A stretch of DNA of 64,000 nucleotides. Source: JB111 sp049856175. GTDB lineage: Bacteria > Actinomycetota > Actinomycetes > Actinomycetales > Actinomycetaceae. The notes beneath the pieces are model-generated. The model saw only the letters and a program-made list of their open reading frames with translations. It did no database searches and was not told the origin of the DNA. The stretch is from the NCBI RefSeq assembly GCF_049856175.1, contig NZ_JBNDNA010000001.1, forward strand, positions 434,001-498,000, in the 5' to 3' direction. The translations under genes and the position numbers were made by a program. Within the stretch, counting starts at the first letter, position 1; each line of letters starts with the position of its first letter. Below, one piece after another: positions 41,000 through 49,632 of the stretch.

Positions 41000-41515
41000 G
41001 TGATCGAGCCGGAGACCAAGGACTGGACCTGGGTCCTGCGGGAGCGCTGCGCGGAGTGCGGTACCGAGGCGTCGACCCTCGCGCCCGACGACGTCGCCCG
41101 CGAGCTGTCCGCCGCCGCGAGCCGCTGGGCCGACGTGCTGCGGCGCGACGGCGTCGCCGACCGGCCGGACGACTCCACGTGGTCGCCCCTGGAGTACGGC
41201 GCGCACTCGGCCGACGTGCTCGAGGTCATGTCCACCCGCCTCGCGCTCATCCGGTCCGGCGACGGTCCGACGTTCCCCGACTGGGACCAGGACCGCGCGG
41301 CGGTCGAGGGCGACTACGGGTCGCGCGAGCCCGCGGAGGTGGCGCGGACCTTCGCCGAGCGGGCGGAGGAGACCGGCATCGTCTTCGGCGCCGTCCCCGA
41401 GGCCGCCTGGGAGCGCCCCGGCTACCGCTCGGACGGCGCCGCGTTCACCGTGCGCACGCTCGCCCAGTACCTCCTGCACGACATCCGGCACCACCTGCAC
41501 GACGTCGCAGGCTGA
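41000..41515 (+). CDS. DinB-like/mycothiol-transferase-superfamily protein
   Basis: 171 aa from the GTG at 41000, which has GGGAGGA upstream. Four-helix metal-binding fold: DWTWVLRERCAECGTEAS at the N-terminus (the CxxC is typical of this actinobacterial group), WSPLEYGAHSADVLEVMSTRL with a metal-binding His, and YLLHDIRHHLHDV near the end, supplying further ligands. The DinB/YfiT family includes thiol-dependent (mycothiol, bacillithiol) transferases. Function here is unproven. Confidence 0.83.
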   Translation: MIEPETKDWTWVLRERCAECGTEASTLAPDDVARELSAAASRWADVLRRDGVADRPDDSTWSPLEYGAHSADVLEVMSTRLALIRSGDGPTFPDWDQDRAAVEGDYGSREPAEVARTFAERAEETGIVFGAVPEAAWERPGYRSDGAAFTVRTLAQYLLHDIRHHLHDVAG

Positions 41516-41644
41516 CCGCGCGGGGCGGCCCGCCCCTTCGCCCGTGCCCGCCTCGCGCAGTGCTCGGGTGAGGTCCGGGGTCCCGATGGGGGCGCTCGAC
41601 CCTTCTCCCGCGGACCCTCGGACTCGGCGGGCCGCAACGCTTGG

Positions 41645-41650
41645 CACACT
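41645..41650 (+). promoter_or_regulatory. Leaderless -10-like box of the 41657 gene
   Basis: CACACT, 6 nt, then GTG at 41657. It decides this start over the in-frame GTG two codons earlier. Confidence 0.4.
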
Positions 41651-41656
41651 GTGCGG

Positions 41657-42277
41657 GTGACAGCCACGCCCGACGAACCGTCGACGACCGACGAGCAGCC
41701 GGTGCCCGACGGCACCGACGACACCGCCGGTCCCCGACGCCGTCGCATCCGCCCACGCACCACCCGCGCGTCCGTGCTGTGGATGGTCGTCGGCGTGCTC
41801 GTCGGCTCCCTGGTCCCCGCGTTCGCCCTGGCCGCCGGGACGGGCGCGGCCACCGGCATTGTGCGCGAGGCGGTCGACTCGGCCGAGCCGCTGGGCGCCG
41901 GACGGCACGACCTCGCCGGCGAGAGCACCTACCTCATCGTCGGCGAGCGGGGGACCGAGGGGCAGTGCGTCGTCACGGGCCCCGACGGCTCCTCGCTCGA
42001 CATCGAGCTCGAGGAGGTCTTCCAGGCCGGCGCCGGCAGTCACGAGGTCACGCTCGGCAGCTTCGCCGCCGGATCGGACGGTCAGTACGACGTGGACTGC
42101 GACGCCGGCGGGGCCGAGCTGGGGATCACCCGCTCGCCGTCGCTCGGCGGCTGGTCGGTGCTCGGCGGGCCGCTCCTGGTCGGGCTCCTGGGGCTCGGCG
42201 CCGGGTTCGCGATCGGGATCATCGGCCTGTTCGGCTGGATCCGCGCGCGCCGCGAGCGCTGGAACACCGGCCCCTGA
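41657..42277 (+). CDS. Two-TM membrane protein with extracytoplasmic domain (paralogue of 6848-7447)
   Basis: 206 aa, unknown function. A charged N-terminus (about 1-36) is followed by a TM helix (VLWMVVGVLVGSLVPAFALA), an external domain with DLAGESTYLIV, QCVVTGPDGSS and YDVDC, and a glycine-rich TM helix (GPLLVGLLGLGAGFAIGIIGLFG) and short basic tail. Order, motifs and the two Cys match the gene at 6848. The stop is followed by a perfect terminator shared with the convergent peptidase. Confidence 0.75.
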   Translation: MTATPDEPSTTDEQPVPDGTDDTAGPRRRRIRPRTTRASVLWMVVGVLVGSLVPAFALAAGTGAATGIVREAVDSAEPLGAGRHDLAGESTYLIVGERGTEGQCVVTGPDGSSLDIELEEVFQAGAGSHEVTLGSFAAGSDGQYDVDCDAGGAELGITRSPSLGGWSVLGGPLLVGLLGLGAGFAIGIIGLFGWIRARRERWNTGP

Positions 42278-42285
42278 CGCACTCG

Positions 42286-42328
42286 CCGTCGAGAGTGCGG
42301 TGGGGTGGACGCACCGCACTCTCGACGG
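42286..42328. terminator. Bidirectional 17-bp hairpin built from the CGAGAGTGCGGT repeat
   Basis: Perfect arms 42286-42302 and 42312-42328 with a 9-nt loop between convergent stops. The arm sequence ccgtcgagagtgcggtg belongs to the repeat family also seen at 54882-54983. Confidence 0.85.
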
Positions 42329-42334
42329 GCGGGG

Positions 42335-44461
42335 TCAGGCGTCGCCGAGCTGCTGCCAGAGGAACTCGTACGCGAGCGCGTTCAGGTGGGCGCGCTGCGC
42401 GTTCGTCGCGGCCCCGCCGTGGCCGCCCTCGATGTTCTCGTAGGAGCGCACGTCCTTGCCGGCCTCGAGCATCCGGGCGGCCATCTTCCGGGCGTGCCCG
42501 GGGTGGACCCGGTCGTCCCGCGTGGAGGTCGTCAGCAGGAGCGGCGGGTAGTCCTTCTCGTCGTCGAACAGGTGGTACGGCGAGAACGTCTTCATGAAGC
42601 TCCACTGCGCCGGGTCGTCCGGGTCGCCGTACTCCGCCACCCACGACGCCCCCGCGAGCAGGCGCGAGAACCGCCGCATGTCCAGCAGCGGGACCTGCGC
42701 GACGATCGCGCCGAACTTCTCCGGGTAGAGCGTGAGCATGACGCCCATGAGCAGCCCGCCGTTCGACCCGCCCTGGATGCCGAGGTGGGCGGGGTCGGTG
42801 ACCTGACGGCCCACGAGGTCGTCCGCGACGGCGGCGAAGTCCTGGTAGGCCCGGTGCCGCCGGTGCGTGAGCGCGGTGCGGTGCCACCTCGGCCCGTACT
42901 CGCCGCCGCCGCGGATGTTGGCCACGACGTACACGCCGCCCCGCTCGAGCCACGCCCGACCCACGGTGCCGGAGTACAGGGGGAGCAGGGAGATCTCGAA
43001 GCCGCCGTAGCCGTACAGCAGCGTCGGCAGCGGCCTGCCGCCCTCGCGGCGCCACTCCGCGGTGCCGACCCCCTTCTTCCCGATCTGGAAGTACGGGACC
43101 TGCGTGCCGTCGTCGGACGTGGCGAAGAACTGCTCGACGACGAGGCCCTCGTCGTCGAAGAACTGCGGCATCATCTTCAGCGGCTCGACGGCCTTCGTCT
43201 GCCCGGCGCCCGTGAGGCGCACGAGGCCCAGCGAGCTCGGCTGGAGGAAGTCGTTCGTCGTCAGCCACACGTCGTCCGACTCGAGCTCGTCCACAGCGGA
43301 CACCGCCAGCGCCGCCATCCGCGAGACCGCCAGCCGGGGAGACCCGGACGCCGACAGGGCGAGGGGACGTTCGCGCCACTCGCCGTCCGAGGTCGGCGGC
43401 GGGGTGCGCATCTCGAGGCGGTTCGTCACGTCCTCGAGGATGTTGAGCACGAGGTGGTGGCGCGTCCACGAGTAGCTCGCGAGCGCGGTGGTCGGGGTGG
43501 GGACGAACAGGGTCGTCACGGTGCCCTCGCCGGCGAGGAACTCCTCGAGGTCGACGCCGAGCAGCGTGCCGGCGCGGTACATCGTGCCGCGCAGCTTGCC
43601 GGTCTCGCGCAGCAGGATCGTCAGCCACTCGCGGTGCACGTCGACGGACGCGGTGGTGGGGACGTCGATGCGGACCTTCTCGCCGTCCTCCCGCTCGAGG
43701 TAGACCTCCTCGTCGAAGAAGCCCACCGCCCGGCTGAAGAACGTGCGCTCGAACCCGGGCGTGGCGTCGTAGGAGGCCCCGACGACGACGTCGGACTCCT
43801 CGCCCGCGTACACCTCCGGGGCGTCGGCGAGCGCTGTGCCACGCTCCCAGCGGCGCACCGTGCGCGGGTACCCGGACTCGGTCAGGGTCCCCTCGCCGAA
43901 GTCGCGGCCGACGAGCAGGACGTCGCCGCTCGCGTCGCCCCACCGGGCGAACCCCTTGGACTCCTCGAGCCGGAAGCCGTCCTCGACGAACTCGCGCGTG
44001 GTCAGGTCGAACTCGCGCACGACGTCGGCGTCGGACCCGCCGCGGGACAGCGCGACCAGCGCCACGTCCCACTCCGGGCGGCGCACGGTCGCCCCGTGCC
44101 AGACCCACTGCTCGCCCTCGGCCTCAGCGAGGGCGTCGACGTCGATGAGGACGTCCCACTCCGGCTCGCGCGTCCGGTAGGACTCCCACGTGGTCCGGCG
44201 CCACAGGCCGCGGGGGTGCTCCGCGTCGATCCAGAAGTTGTAGAGGTGCTCCCCGCGCTGCACGACGCCGGGGATCTTCTCCGTCGAGTCGAGCACCTCG
44301 AGGATCTGGGAGCGGATCTCCTCGAACCGCGGCGCCGAGGCGATCTCGTCGGTGACCTCGGCGTTGCGCTCCTCGACCCAGGCGAGGGCCTCCTCGCCCT
44401 CGACCTCCTCGAGCCACTCGTAGGGGTCGTCGTCGGACTGAGCAGGAGCCGTCGAAGTCAT
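42335..44461 (-). CDS. Prolyl oligopeptidase family serine peptidase (S9)
   Basis: 708 aa, cytosolic. An N-terminal beta-propeller (about 70-430) guards the active site. The C-terminal alpha/beta hydrolase has the nucleophile Ser566 in IQGGSNGGLLMG, the Asp in TSTRDDRVHP, and the His in IEGGHGGAA, the complete triad in the usual order. It cleaves short peptides after Pro (or basic residues if an oligopeptidase B). The N-terminal DDPYEWLEEVEG motif is typical of the S9A group. ATG at 44461 chosen next to the DDPYEWLE block. Confidence 0.94.
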   Translation of the reverse strand: MTSTAPAQSDDDPYEWLEEVEGEEALAWVEERNAEVTDEIASAPRFEEIRSQILEVLDSTEKIPGVVQRGEHLYNFWIDAEHPRGLWRRTTWESYRTREPEWDVLIDVDALAEAEGEQWVWHGATVRRPEWDVALVALSRGGSDADVVREFDLTTREFVEDGFRLEESKGFARWGDASGDVLLVGRDFGEGTLTESGYPRTVRRWERGTALADAPEVYAGEESDVVVGASYDATPGFERTFFSRAVGFFDEEVYLEREDGEKVRIDVPTTASVDVHREWLTILLRETGKLRGTMYRAGTLLGVDLEEFLAGEGTVTTLFVPTPTTALASYSWTRHHLVLNILEDVTNRLEMRTPPPTSDGEWRERPLALSASGSPRLAVSRMAALAVSAVDELESDDVWLTTNDFLQPSSLGLVRLTGAGQTKAVEPLKMMPQFFDDEGLVVEQFFATSDDGTQVPYFQIGKKGVGTAEWRREGGRPLPTLLYGYGGFEISLLPLYSGTVGRAWLERGGVYVVANIRGGGEYGPRWHRTALTHRRHRAYQDFAAVADDLVGRQVTDPAHLGIQGGSNGGLLMGVMLTLYPEKFGAIVAQVPLLDMRRFSRLLAGASWVAEYGDPDDPAQWSFMKTFSPYHLFDDEKDYPPLLLTTSTRDDRVHPGHARKMAARMLEAGKDVRSYENIEGGHGGAATNAQRAHLNALAYEFLWQQLGDA

Positions 44462-44554
44462 GCGCACATTCCACCACGTCGTCATGCAGGTCACACGGCC
44501 GCCGAGCGCGGTTCTTCGTCGTCGGCGTCGTCGAGGCGCGCCGGGCGCGCACAG

Positions 44555-44590
44555 CGACGGCCGGCCCCCAGACTGGGGGACCGGCCGTCG
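44555..44590 (-). terminator. Hairpin after the MT0933-type gene
   Basis: Arms cgacggccgg-ccccc (44555-44569) and ggggg-a-ccggccgtcg (44575-44590) with one bulged base and a 5-nt loop, just downstream of the minus-strand small gene. Confidence 0.7.
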
Positions 44591-44624
44591 AGCGTCGGGG
44601 GCTAGCTCCCCGAGAGTGAGTGGA

Positions 44625-44822
44625 TCAGGCCTGCGACGTGTCGCCGGCGCCCTCGTTGCCGATGCGGCCGTCGAGGTTGTCACGCACGCCGTCGATCTTG
44701 TCGCTGTGCTTCCCGCCGGAGACGTTGTCCGCGGCGTTGCCAGCAGCGTCGAGACCCTTGTCCGAGTACTCCTCACCCTTGTCGCTGGAGAGTGCGTCCT
44801 TGGCCTTGTCGAAGATTCCCAA
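44625..44822 (-). CDS. MT0933-type small hydrophilic protein
   Basis: 65 aa, too short and oddly started to be seen from ATG frames. The TTG start has a perfect GGAAGGAG Shine-Dalgarno at normal distance. Sequence IFDKAKDALSSDKGEEYSDKGLDAAGNAADNVSGGKHSDKID matches the PF14013 'MT0933-like antitoxin' pattern of Lys/Asp-rich amphipathic helices ending in the GGKHSDKID element. No toxin gene is adjacent, so the antitoxin label is doubtful and a CsbD-like stress role is equally possible. Followed by its own hairpin. Confidence 0.82.
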   Translation of the reverse strand: MGIFDKAKDALSSDKGEEYSDKGLDAAGNAADNVSGGKHSDKIDGVRDNLDGRIGNEGAGDTSQA

Positions 44823-44992
44823 TGTGATCTCCTTCCGTCGGGTCAACCGCCCGGATGGCACGGCCGCGGTCCATCCTTGCGCATAACCCCGGTTGCGGGT
44901 CAAGGGAGAAGAACGACGCTGCACCGTCGGGCGCCCGCTCAGGCGCGCTCGGGCGTCCGCTCGGCCCCGCTCGGGCGTCCGACGAGGCCCCG

Positions 44993-44998
44993 TAGTCT
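44993..44998 (+). promoter_or_regulatory. Leaderless -10 box of the amidase gene
   Basis: TAGTCT, 6 nt, then ATG at 45005. Confidence 0.55.
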
Positions 44999-45004
44999 CG
45001 GGCC

Positions 45005-46477
45005 ATGGCCCAGATCCACGAGCTCCCCGCCCTCGACCTGGCTGCCGCGATCCGGTCCGGGCAGGTGTCGCCGACCGAGGTCGCCGACCACACGCTGCGT
45101 CGGATCGAGTCGCTCGACCAACATGTCGGCGCCTTCATCCACGTGGCCGCGGACCGGGCGCTGGACGACGCGCGGGCCGCCGAGGCCACGCTCGCCGAGG
45201 CGTCGTCCGGCCCCGGCGGTGCCCCCGACCACCGCGACCTGCCGCCGTTCCTCGGCGTGCCCGTGCCGATCAAGGACCTCAACCAGGTCGCCGGGCTGCC
45301 CATGCGCATGGGGTCCGCCGCGTTCGCGGACAACGTCGCGCAGCTCGACGACGGCATCGTGTCGCTGCTGGCCGACGCGGGGACGACGATGGTCGGCAAG
45401 ACCACGACCCCCGAGTTCGGCATGCCCCCCTACACCGAGCCGGACGTCGGGCCGACCGCCCGCACGCCGTGGGACCTCGACCGGTCGGCCGGCGGGTCCT
45501 CCGGGGGTGCGGGTGCCGCCGTGGCGGCCGGCCTCGTCCCCGCCGCGCAGGGCTCCGACGGCGGTGGATCGATCCGCATCCCCGCCTCCGCCTGCGGTCT
45601 GGTCGGTCTCCTGCCCACCCGCGGCCGTGTCTCGCCGGGCCCGTACCAGACGGACGGTCCCGGACTGGGCCGCAACGGTGTCCTCACCCGCACCGTGCGC
45701 GACACCGCCGCTCTCCTCGACGTCCTCGCCGTCCCCCGAGCGGGCGACATCTACCGGGCACCCGAGCAGCTCGGCACGTTCCTCGCCGCCTGCGACACCC
45801 CGCCCGCACGGCTCCGGGTCGGGGTCCTGCGCGAGCCCATCTCGATCGGGACCGACGTCCACCCCGAGGCGCTCGCCGCCGTCGACCGTGCGGTCACCCT
45901 GCTCGAGGGAATGGGCCACGAGACGGTGGAGGTCGGCGTGCCGTTCGCCGTCGAGGACTGGGAGGCGTTCCAGCCCGTCTGGGCGACGGGCGCCGCTGCC
46001 GCACCGCTCGATCCGGCGCAGGAGGAGCTGCTCGTGCCGCTCACCCGTCTCCTCCGCGAGCGCGGGAAGGAGGTGACCGGCGTCGAGTACGCGAGCGCGA
46101 TCACCTCGATGCACCTGCTCACCCGACGCACCGCGCAGGTATGGGCGGGAGTCGACGTGATCCTCAGCCCCACCCTGTCGGGGCCGCCCGCCCCGGTGGG
46201 CTCGATGCGCGACGACGCCGACCCGTGGCAGGACTTCCTCGACCAGCGCGCGTTCACCCCCTGGACGTCCACGTGGAACATCACCGGCGCGGCCGCCATC
46301 TCGCTGCCGCTCCACCGGGCACGGGTCGACGACGACGGGCCCGAGCTCCCCTTCGGCGTCCACCTCGGGGGGAAGGTCGGTTCGGAGGCACTCCTGCTCG
46401 GCCTCGCCGCCGCGCTCGAGGAGGCCGACCCGTGGCCGCACGTGGCGCCGGCGTGGGAGCGCGTCGACCCGCGGTGA
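45005..46477 (+). CDS. Amidase-signature hydrolase
   Basis: 490 aa. Amidase signature family Ser-cisSer-Lys triad: Lys in VPVPIKDLNQVAG, cis-Ser in SAGGSSGGAGAAVAAG, nucleophilic Ser in GSDGGGSIRIPAS. It hydrolyses amide bonds; the substrate is not predictable (GatA is unlikely because no gatB/C is nearby). The C-terminal region MHLLTRRTAQVWAGVDVILSPTLSGPPAPVG is typical of stand-alone amidases. Leaderless start after TAGTCT. Confidence 0.92.
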   Translation: MAQIHELPALDLAAAIRSGQVSPTEVADHTLRRIESLDQHVGAFIHVAADRALDDARAAEATLAEASSGPGGAPDHRDLPPFLGVPVPIKDLNQVAGLPMRMGSAAFADNVAQLDDGIVSLLADAGTTMVGKTTTPEFGMPPYTEPDVGPTARTPWDLDRSAGGSSGGAGAAVAAGLVPAAQGSDGGGSIRIPASACGLVGLLPTRGRVSPGPYQTDGPGLGRNGVLTRTVRDTAALLDVLAVPRAGDIYRAPEQLGTFLAACDTPPARLRVGVLREPISIGTDVHPEALAAVDRAVTLLEGMGHETVEVGVPFAVEDWEAFQPVWATGAAAAPLDPAQEELLVPLTRLLRERGKEVTGVEYASAITSMHLLTRRTAQVWAGVDVILSPTLSGPPAPVGSMRDDADPWQDFLDQRAFTPWTSTWNITGAAAISLPLHRARVDDDGPELPFGVHLGGKVGSEALLLGLAAALEEADPWPHVAPAWERVDPR

Positions 46478-46643
46478 TCGCCGTCCCGGATGCGTGCCGC
46501 CCGGCGTGGTGGCGAACGCGACCCGGTCCGGGCACCTCTCACCCGTCGTCGGGGTCCGGCGCGCACTAGCATGCCGGGGGGCGCGCCCGGCAGGACGGCG
46601 CCCGGCGGTCGTACGACCCACGCTTTTCGAGAGGAACCACTGC

Positions 46644-49454
46644 ATGCGGACGGGCATCGAGATCGCCTCCCCGATGGGGACCGCCACGCGGCCCCCGGGC
46701 GGACGCGCGCTGGTCGGCAGCGCCCCGCCGGCCGACCTCATCATCGGCCACCCCGCGGTGGCTCCCCAGAACCTCGAGATCGCCGAGACCCCGAACGGCT
46801 GGATGATGCGCGTCGTCGGGGGTGCGGCGTTCGTCGACGGACGGCAGCTCACCGCGCCGATCGCGATCGGGCAGGGCGTCGTCGTGCACCTCGGACACCC
46901 CGCCCAGGGGCCCGCGCTACGGATCCGGCCCGTCGGCGCCCCGACCGGTGCAGCCGGTCCGGGCGGTCAGGGTGCCGGTCCGTCCGCGGCGTCGGCCCAC
47001 TCCGCCGGTCCGTCGGCGGCGTCGGCCCACTCTGCCGGTCCGTCCGCGGCGTCGGCCCACTCCGCCGGTCCGTCCGCGGCGTCGGCGCACTCCGCGGGGC
47101 CGTCGGCCGCGTCGGCGGCGAGCGCTGGCCCCGTCGGTGCATCGTCGGTCCCGACCCCCGCGAACCCTCGCTCCACCCCGGCCCCGGGAAGCCCGGGCGG
47201 TGCCCCCGCCGGTAGGCCGCCGGCCGGACCGGCGACCGGTGCGCCGACGTCGGGCCCGTCGCGTCCGGCCGCCCCCGCCCCGCAGAACGCGGAGCCGTTC
47301 AGCGGCGCGAGTGGCCCGGACGCCCCCGGCGCTCGCCGGCCCTCGACCCAGGAGCTCCACGTGGGTGCGCCCCTGGCTCCGGCCCCGTCCGGCAGCCCCG
47401 CCGGCGGTTCGCCCGCGTCGGCAGGGTCGGGCCGACCGCCGGGCACGCTGACGATCGGTCGCGCACGCAGCGCCGACATCACGCTCGACGACCCGCTCGT
47501 CTCGGGCCGGCACGTCGACCTCGTGCCCACCCAGGGCGGCTTCCGGGTGATCGACCGCGGCTCGCTCAACGGCACGTTCGTCAACGGCGCGCGCGTCACC
47601 CAGGGCATGCTGCAGATGGGCGGGATCCTCGGCGTCGGGGGCTCGTTCCTGCAGCTCGTGCCCGGCGGGCTCGTCCCGATCGACATCTCCGGCGGCGAGG
47701 GCAGCCTCGAGGCCGAGGACCTCACGGTGCGGGTGGACGCGTCGTCGGAGGAGAAGAAGCGGCTCAAGGACCAGGGCGCGCCGGACCCGTCGAAGAAGAC
47801 CATCCTCGACGACGTCACGTTCTCCCTGCCCGGCCGTTCGCTGCTCGCCGTCATCGGCCCGTCGGGCGCCGGCAAGTCCACGCTGTTGCGATCGCTCGTG
47901 GGGCGGCCGACCGCCGACGAGGGCATCGTCCGGTTCTCCGGCCTCGACGTCTACGAGCACGAGGCCACCATGCGCAACCGCATGGGCGTGGTCCCGCAGG
48001 ACGACGTCGTGCACCGCACCCTCACCGTCCGACGCGCCCTCGACTACGGCGCCGAGCTGCGGTTCGACGAGTCCGTGCAGCGGCGCGACCGGGAGCAGGC
48101 CGTCGATCGCGTGATGAGCCAACTGGGCCTCACCGAGCACTCCTCGACCCGCATCGACCGGCTCTCCGGCGGCCAGCGCAAGCGCGTGTCCGTCGCACTG
48201 GAGATGCTCACCCAGCCGGACCTGCTCTTCCTCGACGAGCCGACGTCGGGCCTGGACCCCTCGCTCGACGCCGAGGTCATGCACCTGCTCGCGGAGATCG
48301 CCCACGGCGACGACTCGCGCGGGGTGCGCGGCCGCACGGTCGTCGTCATCACGCACAACGAGGTCAACCTCGCCCAGTGCGACAAGATCCTCATCCTTGC
48401 CCCCGGGGGCAAGACGGCCTTCTACGGGGCGCCGCACGAGGTCAAGCCCTACTTCGCCAAGGCGATGCGCTACCTCGGCCGCGAGGTGAAGGACCCCGAC
48501 GACCTGACCTACGCGCAGATCTACGCCTTCATCAAGGAGGACCCGACCCGGTCCAAGCAGATGTTCGAGGGGGCGTCGGCCCGGCCGCACGTGCGCCGCG
48601 TCAACGTGGCCCGCCCGCAGCAGCTCGAGCGCCGCAGCAAGCAGTCGATGGGCAAGCAGGTCTCCACGCTCGCACGGCGTCAGGTCAACCTCATGGCGGC
48701 GGACGGCAAGTACCTGTTCTTCCTGCTCGTCCTCCCGGTGCTGTTCGCGCTGCTCACCGTCGCCGTGGGAGGTGAGCTGGGCCTGCGGCAGCCCGACCCC
48801 GGCGAGGACATCACCGGCGAGTCGATGCAGATCCTCACCGTGCTCATGGTCGGGCTCGCCTTCGCCGGCCTCGCGGTCTCGGTCCGAGATCTCGTCGGCG
48901 AGCGGCACATCTACCGGCGGGAGTCCGCGGTCGGACTGCGACCGGACGCCTACCTCACCGCCAAGGTCGTCGTCCTCGGCGCGTTCGCCGTCTACCAGGG
49001 TGTCGTGGCCTCGGTGGTCACGCTCATGCTCCATGACCCGCCGACGAACTCGGCGCTCCTGCCGGCCGGGAGCGCGGAGATCGTCGTGGCCGCCGTGGTG
49101 CTGGCGTTCACCTGCATGGTCATGGGCCTCATGCTGTCCGCGATCGCGTCGAACTCCGAGCAGATCATGCCGCTGCTGGTCGTCGCCGTCATGCTCCAGC
49201 TCGTGCTCTCGGGCGGCGTCATCGACGTCGCCGGTCAGCCGGTGTTCGAGCAGCTCGCCTGGTTCATGCCGGCGCGCTGGGGGTTCAGCATGGCGATGTC
49301 GTCGGTCGGCATCACCGACTGGCACCCTTACCAGGACGACCCGCTGTGGTCCCAGGAGCCGGGCATCTGGTTCCTCGGGCTGGCCATGCTCATCGTCTGG
49401 GCCGTCGTCTACGCGCTGATCGCGCGGTGGCGGCTCGTCAAGCAGGCCGACTAG
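46644..49454 (+). CDS. FHA-domain ABC transporter (Rv1747-like)
   Basis: 936 aa. Domains in order: FHA-like 1 (about 1-95, degenerate), a low-complexity linker with five AGPSAASAHS-type repeats (about 111-160) and Pro-rich stretch, FHA 2 (about 269-345; IGRARSADITLDDPLVSGRHVDL...SLNGTFVNG), ABC ATPase (Walker A GPSGAGKST about 405; RLSGGQRKRVSVALEM; LLFLDEPTSGLDPS), and an ABC-2 six-TM permease (about 690-930). The architecture equals Rv1747, a Ser/Thr-kinase-regulated exporter. Phosphothreonine binding by the FHA domains would tie it to PknB/F-type kinases, none of which lies in this window. Shine-Dalgarno GAGAGGAA precedes the ATG at 46644. Confidence 0.9.
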   Translation: MRTGIEIASPMGTATRPPGGRALVGSAPPADLIIGHPAVAPQNLEIAETPNGWMMRVVGGAAFVDGRQLTAPIAIGQGVVVHLGHPAQGPALRIRPVGAPTGAAGPGGQGAGPSAASAHSAGPSAASAHSAGPSAASAHSAGPSAASAHSAGPSAASAASAGPVGASSVPTPANPRSTPAPGSPGGAPAGRPPAGPATGAPTSGPSRPAAPAPQNAEPFSGASGPDAPGARRPSTQELHVGAPLAPAPSGSPAGGSPASAGSGRPPGTLTIGRARSADITLDDPLVSGRHVDLVPTQGGFRVIDRGSLNGTFVNGARVTQGMLQMGGILGVGGSFLQLVPGGLVPIDISGGEGSLEAEDLTVRVDASSEEKKRLKDQGAPDPSKKTILDDVTFSLPGRSLLAVIGPSGAGKSTLLRSLVGRPTADEGIVRFSGLDVYEHEATMRNRMGVVPQDDVVHRTLTVRRALDYGAELRFDESVQRRDREQAVDRVMSQLGLTEHSSTRIDRLSGGQRKRVSVALEMLTQPDLLFLDEPTSGLDPSLDAEVMHLLAEIAHGDDSRGVRGRTVVVITHNEVNLAQCDKILILAPGGKTAFYGAPHEVKPYFAKAMRYLGREVKDPDDLTYAQIYAFIKEDPTRSKQMFEGASARPHVRRVNVARPQQLERRSKQSMGKQVSTLARRQVNLMAADGKYLFFLLVLPVLFALLTVAVGGELGLRQPDPGEDITGESMQILTVLMVGLAFAGLAVSVRDLVGERHIYRRESAVGLRPDAYLTAKVVVLGAFAVYQGVVASVVTLMLHDPPTNSALLPAGSAEIVVAAVVLAFTCMVMGLMLSAIASNSEQIMPLLVVAVMLQLVLSGGVIDVAGQPVFEQLAWFMPARWGFSMAMSSVGITDWHPYQDDPLWSQEPGIWFLGLAMLIVWAVVYALIARWRLVKQAD
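46974..47123. repeat. Five 30-bp coding tandem repeats in the FHA-ABC gene
   Basis: Units of 30 bp at 46974, 47004, 47034, 47064 and 47094, differing at few bases (the last more diverged). They encode AGPSAASAHS four times and AGPSAASAAS once, extending the linker between the FHA domains. The near-identity marks them as recently expanded and possibly length-variable. Confidence 0.9.
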
Positions 49455-49465
49455 ACGGAGCCGAG

Positions 49466-49553
49466 GCTTCGCCGGTCGTGTCGTCGCGGCGGCGCTGAGC
49501 GAGGCCGACGCTTCGCCGGTCGTGTCGTCGCGGCGGCGCTGAGCGAGGCCGTC
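49466..49553. repeat. 44-bp tandem duplication after the FHA-ABC gene
   Basis: Two 44-bp units (49466-49509, 49510-49553), 43 of 44 positions identical, starting 12 nt after the stop codon. No coding sense; not a hairpin. Confidence 0.85.
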
Positions 49554-49584
49554 GCGTCCCCGGACGGCCGCCCGCCCGGCGAGA

Positions 49585-49611
49585 CCCCGGCCCGTCGGGA
49601 ACGGGCCGGGG
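49585..49611. terminator. Hairpin between convergent FHA-ABC and membrane genes
   Basis: ccccggcccgt / acgggccgggg with a 5-nt loop (49585-49611). Confidence 0.7.
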
Positions 49612-49632
49612 CGCGCGGTCCGGTGGCGTCGG

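Noticed and set aside
46974..47123. The 30-bp tandem repeats as a CRISPR array
   Set aside because: Units are directly abutting with no spacers, and they keep the reading frame of the FHA-ABC protein.
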